Shown: one piece after another, positions 1-7,893 of the stretch
Numbering within the stretch: position 1 is the first letter of the stretch
Layout of the letters: every line of letters starts with the position of its first letter
Source of the DNA: Anaerolineae bacterium
GTDB lineage: Bacteria; Chloroflexota; Anaerolineae; Anaerolineales; UBA11579
DNA length: 64,000 bases
NCBI GenBank assembly: GCA_004297445.1
Contig: SCUK01000074.1
Coordinates: 1-64,000 of the forward strand
Direction: 5' to 3'
Position numbers and translations under genes: made by a program
The notes under the pieces: model-generated
Told to the model about the DNA's origin: nothing
What the model saw: only the letters and a program-made list of their open reading frames with translations
Databases searched by the model: none

Positions 1-227
1 AGGGCTGGGTCTCAATCGGAATTTAGGCTCCGAGCCTTGAGCAAACGGTAGACTTGTTCAGCTCTGGCTGGCAGGGAGTTACTCTCATAAGTCTAATGGA
101 GCAAGCCGACGCTGCGAAGCCGCGTTCGGCCAAGCGAGGAATCCCGTTCTACACCTTTTTTCAGACCGGCTCACTGGTAAACAACTCCGACTCGCGACCC
201 AGACTTTCTGTGCGTTTTGCGGAAATC

Positions 228-258
228 CGTAGGGGTCGAGCTTAGCTCGACCCCTACG
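228..258. repeat. Perfect 14-bp inverted repeat with 3-nt loop
   Basis: Arms 228-241 and 245-258 are exact reverse complements (CGTAGGGGTCGAGC and its complement) around TTA. No T-run follows on either side, so it is not a standard intrinsic terminator. It may be a repetitive extragenic palindrome or the end of a small mobile repeat; no second copy was noticed in this window. Confidence 0.6.
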
Positions 259-334
259 CCCGTCCACCGTGAAAAATGGAATTCTGACCTCCAAAACGCT
301 AACAAATCTCTTATGTCCAGTTTGCCCCCAACTA

Positions 335-363
335 TTGACTCCACAGGCGCGCGGGTGTAGTAT
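335..363 (+). promoter_or_regulatory. Sigma70-type promoter for csp
   Basis: TTGACT (335-340), a 17-base spacer and TAGTAT (358-363) match the vegetative promoter consensus at ideal spacing. Transcription would start near 370 and run into the cold-shock gene at 465. Confidence 0.6.
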
Positions 364-464
364 TAGGCGCTTGTTGATCTACAGTAAGTTCTAAAAAGAA
401 AGACCTCTTTTGATTTGGAACCCCTGCACGACCAAGCACTAAACTAAGAAAGGAGTTCCAAATC

Positions 465-674
465 ATGTCCGAGAAAGAACAGGGCACCGTCAAGTGGTTC
501 AACGGCGCAAAAGGCTACGGCTTCATTGCGCGCGAGAACGGCGAAGACGTGTTTGTCCACTTCAGCGCCATCATGACCGACGGCTTTCGCTCCCTCGATG
601 AGGGTCAGCGCGTCGAGTTCACTGTTGAGCAGGGCCAAAAAGGCCTGCAGGCGCAGAACGTCGTCAAGCTGTAA
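465..674 (+). CDS. csp: Cold-shock protein (CSD family)
   Basis: A 69-residue single-domain cold-shock protein: an OB-fold RNA/ssDNA chaperone acting in the cytoplasm. The RNP1-like segment KGYGFIA and RNP2-like VFVHFSAI are both present, after the typical [10 protein letters not shown] start. Length matches the family (65-75 residues). The ATG is preceded by AAGGAG at good spacing. It is monocistronic, with its own promoter (335-363), a long leader and a strong intrinsic terminator (694-726). The long leader could act as a thermosensor as in other csp mRNAs, but that is inference. Confidence 0.95.
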   Translation: MSEKEQGTVKWFNGAKGYGFIARENGEDVFVHFSAIMTDGFRSLDEGQRVEFTVEQGQKGLQAQNVVKL

Positions 675-693
675 GCCTCACGACTTCAAAGAG

Positions 694-726
694 ACAGGGC
701 TGCGAGCAATCGCAGTCCTGTTTTTT
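694..726 (+). terminator. Intrinsic terminator of csp
   Basis: Stem 694-705 pairs with 710-721 (12 bp with one G-T wobble) around a 4-nt loop, followed by a run of six T. It ends the csp transcript 20 bp after its stop codon. Confidence 0.85.
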
Positions 727-739
727 GTTTGCGCAATTA

Positions 740-768
740 TTGACTCTATCAGTCCGATATGATAAACT
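740..768 (+). promoter_or_regulatory. Putative promoter of the SAM-riboswitch/metH operon
   Basis: TTGACT (740-745), a 17-base spacer and TAAACT (763-768) lie about 38 bases upstream of the riboswitch, which is the expected place for its promoter. The -10 element is imperfect. Confidence 0.5.
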
Positions 769-805
769 TGCGGCCTGAAAAACCTATAGCGGCACACGAA
801 GCCGC

Positions 806-912
806 ACTCATCCAGAGAGGCAGAGGGACCGGCCCTGTGAAGCCTCGGCAACCCCGCCAGCACGACCGGCGGAAGGTGCCAATTCCGGCAGAAATATCTG
901 GCAGATGAGGTC
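806..912 (+). promoter_or_regulatory. SAM-I (S-box) riboswitch
   Basis: The stretch carries the conserved SAM-I core in order: ACTCATC (P1 5' strand), AGAGAGGCAGAGGGACCGGCC, TGAAGCCTCGGCAACC, GGTGCCAATTCC, GCAGA, then GATGAGGT as the P1 3' strand. These are the S-box signatures that bind S-adenosylmethionine and close P1. It sits directly before metH, the classic S-box target. With SAM bound, P1 forms and the terminator at 934-957 should fold; without SAM the operon is read through. Confidence 0.93.
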
Positions 913-933
913 TGACGACTTTCGTACAGGACG

Positions 934-957
934 CCTCTCGCCATGAGAGGTTTTTTT
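934..957 (+). terminator. Riboswitch expression-platform terminator
   Basis: Stem CCTCTC (934-939) pairs with GAGAGG (945-950), followed by seven T (951-957). It lies between the aptamer and metH, as expected for a transcriptional OFF switch. Confidence 0.8.
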
Positions 958-1021
958 ATGAACAAACGTGAAACGAGAGTAGAAATTCGAATAACCACTT
1001 TCGGCTCACGAATGTAAGGAG

Positions 1022-4000
1022 ATGAACTTGACGAACAACCGCACCTACACCCGCCGCGCCTTCCTCGATGCGCTCCAACAACGCGTTCTGGTCTATGACG
1101 GCGCGATGGGCACCATGCTGCAACAGCAGAACCTGACCGCCGAGCACTTCGGCGGCGAGCAGTACAACGGCTGCCCGGACTACCTTGTGATTTCCTACCC
1201 GCAGGCCGTCGAGAAGGTTCACCGCGCCTACCTCGAAGTCGGCGTGGACGTCATCGAGACCGACACCTTCCGCAGCAACCCGCTCACGCTGGGCGAGTAC
1301 GGCCTGGGCGAGCGCACGATTGAAATCAACAAGGCCGCCGCCAGCCTGGCGCGCCGCCTTGCCGACGAATACAGCACGCCCGACCACCCGCGCTTTGTGG
1401 CCGGCTCCATCGGCCCCTCCGGCAAACTGCCCAGCGCCGATGACCCGACTCTCTCGGACGTCACCTACGACGACCTCGTCGAATTGTTCCGCGTTCAGGC
1501 CACCGGCCTCATTCAGGGCGGCGCGGACGTGCTGCTCATCGAGACCTCGCAGGATATCCTCGAAGTCAAGGCTGCCATTCAGGGCATCCAGCTGGCCTTT
1601 GAAGACACCGGCGAACGCCTGCCGATTCAATGCCAGGTGACGCTGGATACCACCGGACGTATGCTGCTGGGCACCGACATCGCCGCGGCGCTGACGATTC
1701 TGGAAGACCTGCCGATTGACGTCATCGGCCTGAATTGCTCCACCGGCCCGGAACACATGCGCCAGCCCATTGCCTACCTCGGCGAGCATGCCACCCTGCC
1801 GGTCTCCGCCATCCCCAACGCCGGCCTGCCGCTCAACGTGGACGGCGAAGCGGTGTACCCGCTGGAACCCCGGCCCTACGCCGATGCGATGGTGGAGTTC
1901 ATCGAGAAGCACAACATCAGCATCGTGGGCGGTTGTTGCGGCACCACGCCGGAACACCTGCGCCTGCTGGTGGAACAGATTCACGGCCATGCCCATCCGC
2001 CGCGACCCACTCAGAAAACGCCGCGCCTGTCGTCTTCGATTCAGGCGATGGACATGTTGCAGGTCCCGCCGCCGTTCCTCATCGGCGAGCGCCTGAACGC
2101 GACGGGCAGCCGCCAGTTCAAACGCCTTCTGATGAATGAAGATTTCGACGGCATTCTGGAAATGGCACGCGAGCAGATTGGCGGCGGCGCTCACGCGCTG
2201 GATGTAAGCGTGGCGCTGACCGAGCGCGCCGACGAAGATTACCTGATGGCAAAAGTGGTCAAGAAACTGGCGATGGGCGTGGAAGCGCCGCTGGTGATTG
2301 ACACCACCGAGCCGGATGTGATGGAAGTGGCACTCAAACTGGCTGCCGGCCGCTGCCTGCTCAACTCCACCCACCTGGAAGCCGGCCGCCCCAAGATGGA
2401 ACGCGTCTTTAAACTGGCGCGCCAGCACAATGCCGCCGTCATCATCCTGACGATTGACGAAGACGGCATGGCGAAAACTGTGGACCGCAAAATCGAAATC
2501 GCCCGGCGCATCTATGACATCGCGGTGAACGAGTACGGCTTCCGGCCGCAGGACCTGGTGTATGACGTGCTGACCTTCCCGCTCTCCACCGGCGACGTGG
2601 AGTTCAACAACAGCGCGGTGGATACCATCGAAGCCATCCGGCGCATCAAGGTCGAATTGCCGGGCGTGCTGACCTCGCTGGGTGTGAGCAACGTGTCGTT
2701 CGGCCTCACGCCGCGGGCGCGCCTGGTGCTCAACAGCCTGATGCTGCATCACTGCGTGGAAGCCGGGCTGGACATGGCCATCGTGCACGCCAGCAAGGTG
2801 AAACCGTACGCCGAAATCCCCGCCGAAGAGCGCGCCCTGATGGACGACCTCATCTTCAACCGGCGCGACGACGCGCTGCAACGCGTGATTGAGTTTTACG
2901 AAAACCTCGCCCCCACCGAAGAGGACGAGGGGGAAGACCCCACCGAGGGCATGACACCCGAACAGCGCCTGCACTGGAGCATCCTGCACCGCCACAAGGA
3001 AGGAGTGGAAGACGCGATTGACGAAATCATCGCCCGCAAGGACCACGCCAGCGACCACGAAAGCGCGGTCAACATCCTCAACGGTACGCTGCTGCCGGCG
3101 ATGAAGGAAGTGGGAGACAAGTTCGGTGCCGGTGAGTTAATCCTGCCATTCGTGCTGCAAAGCGCCGAAACGATGAAGAAGACCGTTGGCCACCTGGAGA
3201 ACTATCTCGAAAAGGTTGAGGGCGTCAGCAAGGGCAAAGTGGTGCTGGCGACGGTGTACGGCGACGTGCATGACATCGGCAAGAATCTGGTCAAGACGAT
3301 TCTGGTGAACAACGGCTACGAGGTGTTCGACCTCGGCAAGCAGGTGCCCGCCGAGACCATCATCGCCAAAGCGCAGGAGGTCGGCGCGACTGCGATTGGC
3401 TTGAGCGCGCTGCTGGTGAGTACCAGCAAACAGATGCCGCTCATCGTGAACGAACTGCACCGGCGCGGCCTGAATTTCCCGCTGCTCATCGGCGGCGCGG
3501 CCATCAACCGCCGCTTTGGCTGGCGCATCCTGTACACCGAGGATGGCACGCCCTATGCGCCCGGCGTGTTCTATTGCCAGGATGCCTTCGAGGGACTGGA
3601 GACGATGGACCGGTTGATTGACCCGCCACGCCACGAACAAATGATGGACGAGTTGTTTACAAAGGCTGAAAAGGAACAGGGGCGCGAGGCCAAGCCGCGC
3701 AGCACGGCGCGCGTGACCGGCCGCTCAGCGGTGGGACCTGCTGAGCGCATTCCGACCCCACCGCGCTGGGGCGTGCACACCGTGAAGGACATGCCGCTGG
3801 AACTGGTGTTTGACTGCCTGTACAAGAATGAACTGTTCCGCCTGTCCTGGGGCGCCAAGAACACCCAGGGCAAGGAATGGGAGAAACTGCAAAAAGAATT
3901 CGAGACCCGGCTGGCGACGATGAAGAAGCAGGCCGTCGCCGAAGGCTGGCTGAAGCCGCAAGCGGTGTATGGCTACTGGCCGTGCCAGGCGCAGGGCGAA

Positions 4001-4546
4001 GACCTGGTGCTATTCGAACCGGAAAGCGTGAGCAACGGCAGCGGGCCGAAGGAAATCACGCGCTTCACGTTCCCACGCCAACCCAGCGGCGAGTTGCTGT
4101 GCCTTGCGGATTACTTCGCTGGCGCCGACAGCGGCAAGATGGACGTGGTGGCGCTGCAAATCGTGACGGTCGGCAAGGAAGCCAGCGAGCGCTTCGAGCG
4201 TTTGCAGGAAGCCAATGACTACTCCGAAGGCTATTACACACATGGCCTGGCGGTGCAGACCGCCGAAGCCACCGCTGAGTACCTGCACCGCCACATCCGC
4301 CGCGAACTGGGGCTGGCGCAGGGGCAGGGCAAGCGTTATTCGTGGGGCTACCCCGCCATCCCGGACCTGGACGACCATGCCAAGGTGTTTGCGCTGCTGC
4401 CCGCAGAGAAGGAACTGGGCATGACGCTGACCGAGGCCTACCAACTTGTGCCGGAGCAATCCACGGCCGCCATCCTCCTCCACCATCCGGATGCAAAGTA
4501 TTACAGCGTGGGCGAGAGCCGCGTGGAACAGTTGATGAAGGGCTAG
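1022..4546 (+). CDS. metH: Cobalamin-dependent methionine synthase
   Basis: Transfers the methyl group of methyl-tetrahydrofolate to homocysteine through cob(I)alamin. All four modules are visible in 1174 residues: the homocysteine module (VYDGAMGTMLQQQNL start; zinc cysteines in GLNCSTGP and GGCCGTTPEH), the pterin-binding domain (about 350-640), the cobalamin module (DVHDIGKNLV, axial His750) and the C-terminal reactivation domain, which binds SAM (GYWPCQA and the RVEQLM end). Length is close to the family norm of about 1200. AAGGAG precedes the ATG. First gene behind the SAM-I riboswitch and head of a three-gene operon. A 700-residue open frame on the opposite strand is a GC-bias shadow. 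Confidence 0.97.
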   Translation: MNLTNNRTYTRRAFLDALQQRVLVYDGAMGTMLQQQNLTAEHFGGEQYNGCPDYLVISYPQAVEKVHRAYLEVGVDVIETDTFRSNPLTLGEYGLGERTIEINKAAASLARRLADEYSTPDHPRFVAGSIGPSGKLPSADDPTLSDVTYDDLVELFRVQATGLIQGGADVLLIETSQDILEVKAAIQGIQLAFEDTGERLPIQCQVTLDTTGRMLLGTDIAAALTILEDLPIDVIGLNCSTGPEHMRQPIAYLGEHATLPVSAIPNAGLPLNVDGEAVYPLEPRPYADAMVEFIEKHNISIVGGCCGTTPEHLRLLVEQIHGHAHPPRPTQKTPRLSSSIQAMDMLQVPPPFLIGERLNATGSRQFKRLLMNEDFDGILEMAREQIGGGAHALDVSVALTERADEDYLMAKVVKKLAMGVEAPLVIDTTEPDVMEVALKLAAGRCLLNSTHLEAGRPKMERVFKLARQHNAAVIILTIDEDGMAKTVDRKIEIARRIYDIAVNEYGFRPQDLVYDVLTFPLSTGDVEFNNSAVDTIEAIRRIKVELPGVLTSLGVSNVSFGLTPRARLVLNSLMLHHCVEAGLDMAIVHASKVKPYAEIPAEERALMDDLIFNRRDDALQRVIEFYENLAPTEEDEGEDPTEGMTPEQRLHWSILHRHKEGVEDAIDEIIARKDHASDHESAVNILNGTLLPAMKEVGDKFGAGELILPFVLQSAETMKKTVGHLENYLEKVEGVSKGKVVLATVYGDVHDIGKNLVKTILVNNGYEVFDLGKQVPAETIIAKAQEVGATAIGLSALLVSTSKQMPLIVNELHRRGLNFPLLIGGAAINRRFGWRILYTEDGTPYAPGVFYCQDAFEGLETMDRLIDPPRHEQMMDELFTKAEKEQGREAKPRSTARVTGRSAVGPAERIPTPPRWGVHTVKDMPLELVFDCLYKNELFRLSWGAKNTQGKEWEKLQKEFETRLATMKKQAVAEGWLKPQAVYGYWPCQAQGEDLVLFEPESVSNGSGPKEITRFTFPRQPSGELLCLADYFAGADSGKMDVVALQIVTVGKEASERFERLQEANDYSEGYYTHGLAVQTAEATAEYLHRHIRRELGLAQGQGKRYSWGYPAIPDLDDHAKVFALLPAEKELGMTLTEAYQLVPEQSTAAILLHHPDAKYYSVGESRVEQLMKG

Positions 4547-4554
4547 GCTTCAGG

Positions 4555-5382
4555 GTGAAGGAACAAACCAGCGACCCGATGGGTTCTTTCCGGCAGACCA
4601 ACCAGAGCCTGTGTGATGCCTATACCGACATCCACAAAGATTCGGCGGCTTACGATCTGGCGGCTTTCAAAGCCGGCCAAACGACACTCTCCGCCATCGA
4701 GTTGGAGGAACTGGCTCCGGAAGTGGACGGCAAAACAATGCTCCACCTCCAGTGCCATTTCGGGCGCGACTCCATGATGTGGGCGCGCATGGGCGCAAAA
4801 GTCACGGGCGTGGATTTTTCCTCCAAAGCCATCGCCCTTGCCCGGGAGCTTAACGTCGAATTGGGATTGGATTGCCGTTTTGTGGAAGCCAATGTCCTGG
4901 ACATGACCGGCGCGCTGGATGAGCAATTCGATATCGTGTTCACCTCCTACGGGGTGCTCACCTGGCTGGACGACCTTGAGGCCTGGGCGCGGACCGTTGC
5001 CCGTCACCTCAAGCCGGGCGGCGTTTTCTACATCGTTGAATTCCATCCCATCGGGATGATGCTGAACGATGCCAGTGAAGGTTTTGGATTCGACCTCCCG
5101 TATTTCCGGACGCCCGAGCCGCACCGTTTCGTTAATGACGGTTCGTATGCCGGGGCTTTCAAGGACGGGGAAACCCATCCGGCCTATGAATGGACACATC
5201 CAATGAGCGAAATCGTCAGCGCATTGGGCGCGGCCGGACTGCAAATCGAGTACCTGCACGAATTCGATTTCAGTATCTACCCGATGGTCCCCTGGCTGGA
5301 GGGCGGCGGCGAAGAATGGCACATCCCGGCCGGTTGGCCGCAGTTGCCGTTAATGTTTTCGATTCGGGCGACGAAATCGTAG
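4555..5382 (+). CDS. Class I SAM-dependent methyltransferase
   Basis: A soluble Rossmann-fold methyltransferase of about 275 residues. Motif I is MLHLQCHFGRDS (a variant glycine loop), followed by GAKVTGVDFSSKAI with an acidic SAM-ribose ligand, then the motif IV region FDIVFTSYGVLTWL and LKPGGVFYIVEF. The substrate cannot be read from the sequence. The start is uncertain: GTG 4555 lies eight bases after the metH stop, and ATG 4579 is in frame but has poorer spacing to any ribosome site. Its place between metH and yitJ under one SAM riboswitch suggests a link to methyl-group or SAM homeostasis. Confidence 0.85.
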   Translation: MKEQTSDPMGSFRQTNQSLCDAYTDIHKDSAAYDLAAFKAGQTTLSAIELEELAPEVDGKTMLHLQCHFGRDSMMWARMGAKVTGVDFSSKAIALARELNVELGLDCRFVEANVLDMTGALDEQFDIVFTSYGVLTWLDDLEAWARTVARHLKPGGVFYIVEFHPIGMMLNDASEGFGFDLPYFRTPEPHRFVNDGSYAGAFKDGETHPAYEWTHPMSEIVSALGAAGLQIEYLHEFDFSIYPMVPWLEGGGEEWHIPAGWPQLPLMFSIRATKS

Positions 5383-5404
5383 CCCGGCATTCGAGGGAAT
5401 GAAA

Positions 5405-7273
5405 ATGAGCCAATTTCTTGAATTACTTGAATCCTCCCCCAATCCCATCCTGTTCGATGGCGCGATGGGCACCCAACTGCATGTGCGCGGCGCATCGTTT
5501 CAATCCTGCTTCGATTCGCTGAACCTCTCCAACCCGGCTCTGGTGGCAGAGATACACCATGATTTCATCATGGTCGGGGCACAGGTCATCATGACCAACA
5601 CCTTTGGCGCCAACCGCTTCAAACTGGCCGACCACGGCCTGGCAGCGGTGGTGACGGAAATCAACCGCGCCGGCGTGGAACTGGCGCGGAAGGCCGCCAC
5701 CGCATCGTTCAAGGAAGTGCTGGTCGCCGGAGACGTCGGCCCGCTGGGCGTGCGGCTGGCCCCCTTTGGCCGCGTGCAACTGGAGCAGGCGCGCGAAGCC
5801 TTTGCCGAACAGATTCAGGCGTTGGCGGATGCCGGGGCTGACCTCATCATCATCGAGACAATTACTGACCTCTACGAAGCTCGCGAAGCCATTTTTGCGG
5901 CGCACGATGTTTGCAACCTGCCGGTGGTTGCCAGCATGACCTTCACGCGGGATGACCGTACCCTGCTGGGCGATGCACCTGCCAAGGTGGCACGCGAGCT
6001 GCACAGGGCCGGCGCGGATGTCATCGGTGTGAATTGCTCTGGCGGCCCGGCGCAGATTCTGCGCATCATCAAGGAAATGAAGGAAGCCGTGCCGGAGGCG
6101 CATCTCTCGGTGATGCCCAACGCAGGCTGGCCGGAACAGGTGGCCGGGCGCATCATGTACCCGGCTGGACCGGACTACTTCGGCGACTACGCGCTGGCCT
6201 TCCGGCATGCCGGTGTCTCCATCATCGGCGGGTGCTGCGGCACCACGCCCGAGCACATCCGTGCGATGCACACCGCGCTGGAATCGATGCCTGACTCTGA
6301 GTACAAGAACGGATTGAGTATCCGGATGGTTGAGCCGGCGAAGGCGGAATTGTCCGATGACACGCCTTCGCAACTGGCGCAAAAACTGGCGGCGGGCGTG
6401 TTCGTGGCGGCAGTGGAAATGAGCCCGCCGCGCGGCCTGTCCACGCACAAGATGCAGGCCGGCGCGGGCCTGCTGGCGGATGCCGGGGCCGATGTCATCA
6501 ACGTGGCGGACAGCCCGATGGCGCGCATGCGCATGAGTCCGTGGGCGGTGAGCCAACTAATCCAGCACAACATCGGCATTGAGACCACGCTGCACTTCCC
6601 CACCCGCGGCCGTAACCTGCTGCGCGTGCAGGGCGACCTGCTGGCGGCGCATGCCATCGGCATCCGCAATGTGTTCGTGGTGATGGGCGACCCGACTCAC
6701 ATCGGCGATTACCCGGAAGCGATGGACAACTACGACCTGGTGCCGACCGGTCTGTTAAAACTCATCAAGCAGGGCTTCAATATGGGGCTGGACCATTCGG
6801 GCACCGAAATCGGCCAGCCGACGTCGTTCTTTGCCGGCGCGGCGCTCAACTTGACCAGCCGCGAAGCCGACCGCGAAATCAAAGTGCTGCGGCGCAAGCT
6901 CGCCAGCGGGGCGGATTTCTTCCTCACCCAGCCGGTATTCGACCCTGCAGAGGCGAAGGCCTTTCTGGACCAGTACGCCGCGGAATACGGCCCGTTGGAC
7001 AAGCCGGTGCTGGCCGGTATCCTGCCGCTCTACAATGCGCGCCATGCCGCATTTCTGGACAACGAAGTGCCGGGAATTGACATCCCGCAGGAATACCTGG
7101 ACCGCATGGAAGCCGCTGGCGAAGACGCGCCAAAAGAAGGTGTCCGCATTGCGCTGGAACTCATTGAGGCCATACGCCCCTTTGCGCAGGGCGTGTACCT
7201 GATGCCACAGTTCGGGCGCTATGAAATCGCGGCCGAGATCGTGGAAGCGGTGAAAGCTAAGGTCGCAGACTAG
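5405..7273 (+). CDS. yitJ: Bifunctional homocysteine S-methyltransferase / methylenetetrahydrofolate reductase
   Basis: The N-terminal half (about 1-300) is a homocysteine methyltransferase barrel (ILFDGAMGTQLH; zinc cysteines in GVNCSGGP and GGCCGTTPEH). The C-terminal half (about 325-620) is a MetF-type FAD barrel that reduces methylene-THF to methyl-THF (AVEMSPPRG, NVFVVMGDPTH, ADFFLTQPVFD). The fusion resembles Bacillus YitJ. The reductase supplies the substrate of MetH. ATG 5405 is chosen because GAGGG lies seven bases upstream; ATG 5399 is too close. Last gene of the riboswitch operon; its stop is followed after two bases by the 103-bp repeat. Confidence 0.93.
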   Translation: MSQFLELLESSPNPILFDGAMGTQLHVRGASFQSCFDSLNLSNPALVAEIHHDFIMVGAQVIMTNTFGANRFKLADHGLAAVVTEINRAGVELARKAATASFKEVLVAGDVGPLGVRLAPFGRVQLEQAREAFAEQIQALADAGADLIIIETITDLYEAREAIFAAHDVCNLPVVASMTFTRDDRTLLGDAPAKVARELHRAGADVIGVNCSGGPAQILRIIKEMKEAVPEAHLSVMPNAGWPEQVAGRIMYPAGPDYFGDYALAFRHAGVSIIGGCCGTTPEHIRAMHTALESMPDSEYKNGLSIRMVEPAKAELSDDTPSQLAQKLAAGVFVAAVEMSPPRGLSTHKMQAGAGLLADAGADVINVADSPMARMRMSPWAVSQLIQHNIGIETTLHFPTRGRNLLRVQGDLLAAHAIGIRNVFVVMGDPTHIGDYPEAMDNYDLVPTGLLKLIKQGFNMGLDHSGTEIGQPTSFFAGAALNLTSREADREIKVLRRKLASGADFFLTQPVFDPAEAKAFLDQYAAEYGPLDKPVLAGILPLYNARHAAFLDNEVPGIDIPQEYLDRMEAAGEDAPKEGVRIALELIEAIRPFAQGVYLMPQFGRYEIAAEIVEAVKAKVAD

Positions 7274-7275
7274 TT

Positions 7276-7378
7276 CATTGTCCAGGCATAGATTTCAATC
7301 TACTTTTGAGCCTGAACAATGCTTAGAGTTTTCCGTCCACAATCATCTCAACGAATAGTTTGACGTTGGACGGAACAC
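7276..7378. repeat. 103-bp two-hairpin intergenic repeat, copy 1
   Basis: Two adjacent hairpins. The left has arms 7276-7287 (CATTGTCCAGGC) and 7310-7321 with one mismatch and a 22-nt loop. The right has arms 7328-7339 and 7367-7378 (TGGACGGAACAC) with one mismatch and a 27-nt loop. The same arrangement, the same 103-bp length and nearly identical arms occur at 30386-30488. It fills the gap between the convergent yitJ and DUF1801 genes. It could act as a bidirectional terminator or mRNA 3' protector, and may be a non-autonomous mobile repeat. Confidence 0.8.
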
Positions 7379-7392
7379 CAGGTGAACGCGGC

Positions 7393-7755
7393 TTATTTCT
7401 TGCCGGCCTTCAATGCGACGGCGGCCCGCACCAACGCCTTGAGCGCCGCGGCATTAACGGACTCGCCTTTATGCAGGTCAATGCCGCGTGACGTCTTGGC
7501 TTCCAGACCGGCGTTGAACAGCTTTTTGGGGTCGGGCAGCGAAGCGCCTTTGAAGAAGTTAAGCCTGACGTGGTCTTTGAATATCCCCACAGCCACGACA
7601 TTGCCTTTGTGCGTCCAGACCGGGGTATCCCATTTCCAGTCTTCGACGAGTTCGGGCGCCGCGTCCAGAATCTGTTTGCGCAGGCGCGCCAGCAATTCGC
7701 CGCGCCAGTCTGCTAGGTCGCCAATTAGATGAGTGATTTGTTCGGACGCATTCAT
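7393..7755 (-). CDS. DUF1801 (YdhG-like) domain protein
   Basis: A 120-residue protein of the DUF1801/YdhG type, a small alpha-beta fold related to frataxin-like domains, of unknown biochemical role. Recognisable features are the LRKQILDAAPELVEDWKW helix and strand, the WTHKGNVVAVGIFKDHVRLNFFKG core and the SRGIDLHKGESVN stretch. The ATG at 7755 is preceded by GGAGG; the upstream in-frame extension lacks support. It stands alone, converging on yitJ across the 103-bp repeat. Confidence 0.8.
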   Translation of the reverse strand: MNASEQITHLIGDLADWRGELLARLRKQILDAAPELVEDWKWDTPVWTHKGNVVAVGIFKDHVRLNFFKGASLPDPKKLFNAGLEAKTSRGIDLHKGESVNAAALKALVRAAVALKAGKK

Positions 7756-7893
7756 GGGCCAAAAGCCTCCATCTCCATTGTAGAGAAATCCTTGGGGAGA
7801 TTCAACCACAAACACGGCAGATGTGGCAATTGACTTCATGAGTGCCGTCGAATACCATAGGTTAACAAATCACTGTTCACAGGAGCCAACTAC

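Larger units (their letters stand above)
1..464. other. Non-coding leader region upstream of csp
   Basis: I see no convincing gene here. The short open frames on both strands overlap each other and lack recognisable protein character or ribosome binding sites. The stretch holds a perfect palindrome (228-258) and a good sigma70-type promoter (335-363) that would give csp a 5' leader of roughly 95 bases, a length often seen for cold-shock mRNAs. The left edge may contain the tail of a feature outside the window. Confidence 0.5.

Noticed and set aside
956-3058. 700-residue open frame on the minus strand inside metH
   Set aside because: It lies opposite a fully conserved gene, is very His/Gln/Val-rich and has no recognisable motif. 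Long antisense frames are expected from the strong GC bias at third codon positions.
4342-4554. N-terminal extension of the methyltransferase gene into metH
   Set aside because: The extra 71 residues are read in another frame of conserved metH sequence. The methyltransferase family begins near the GTG at 4555 or ATG at 4579.
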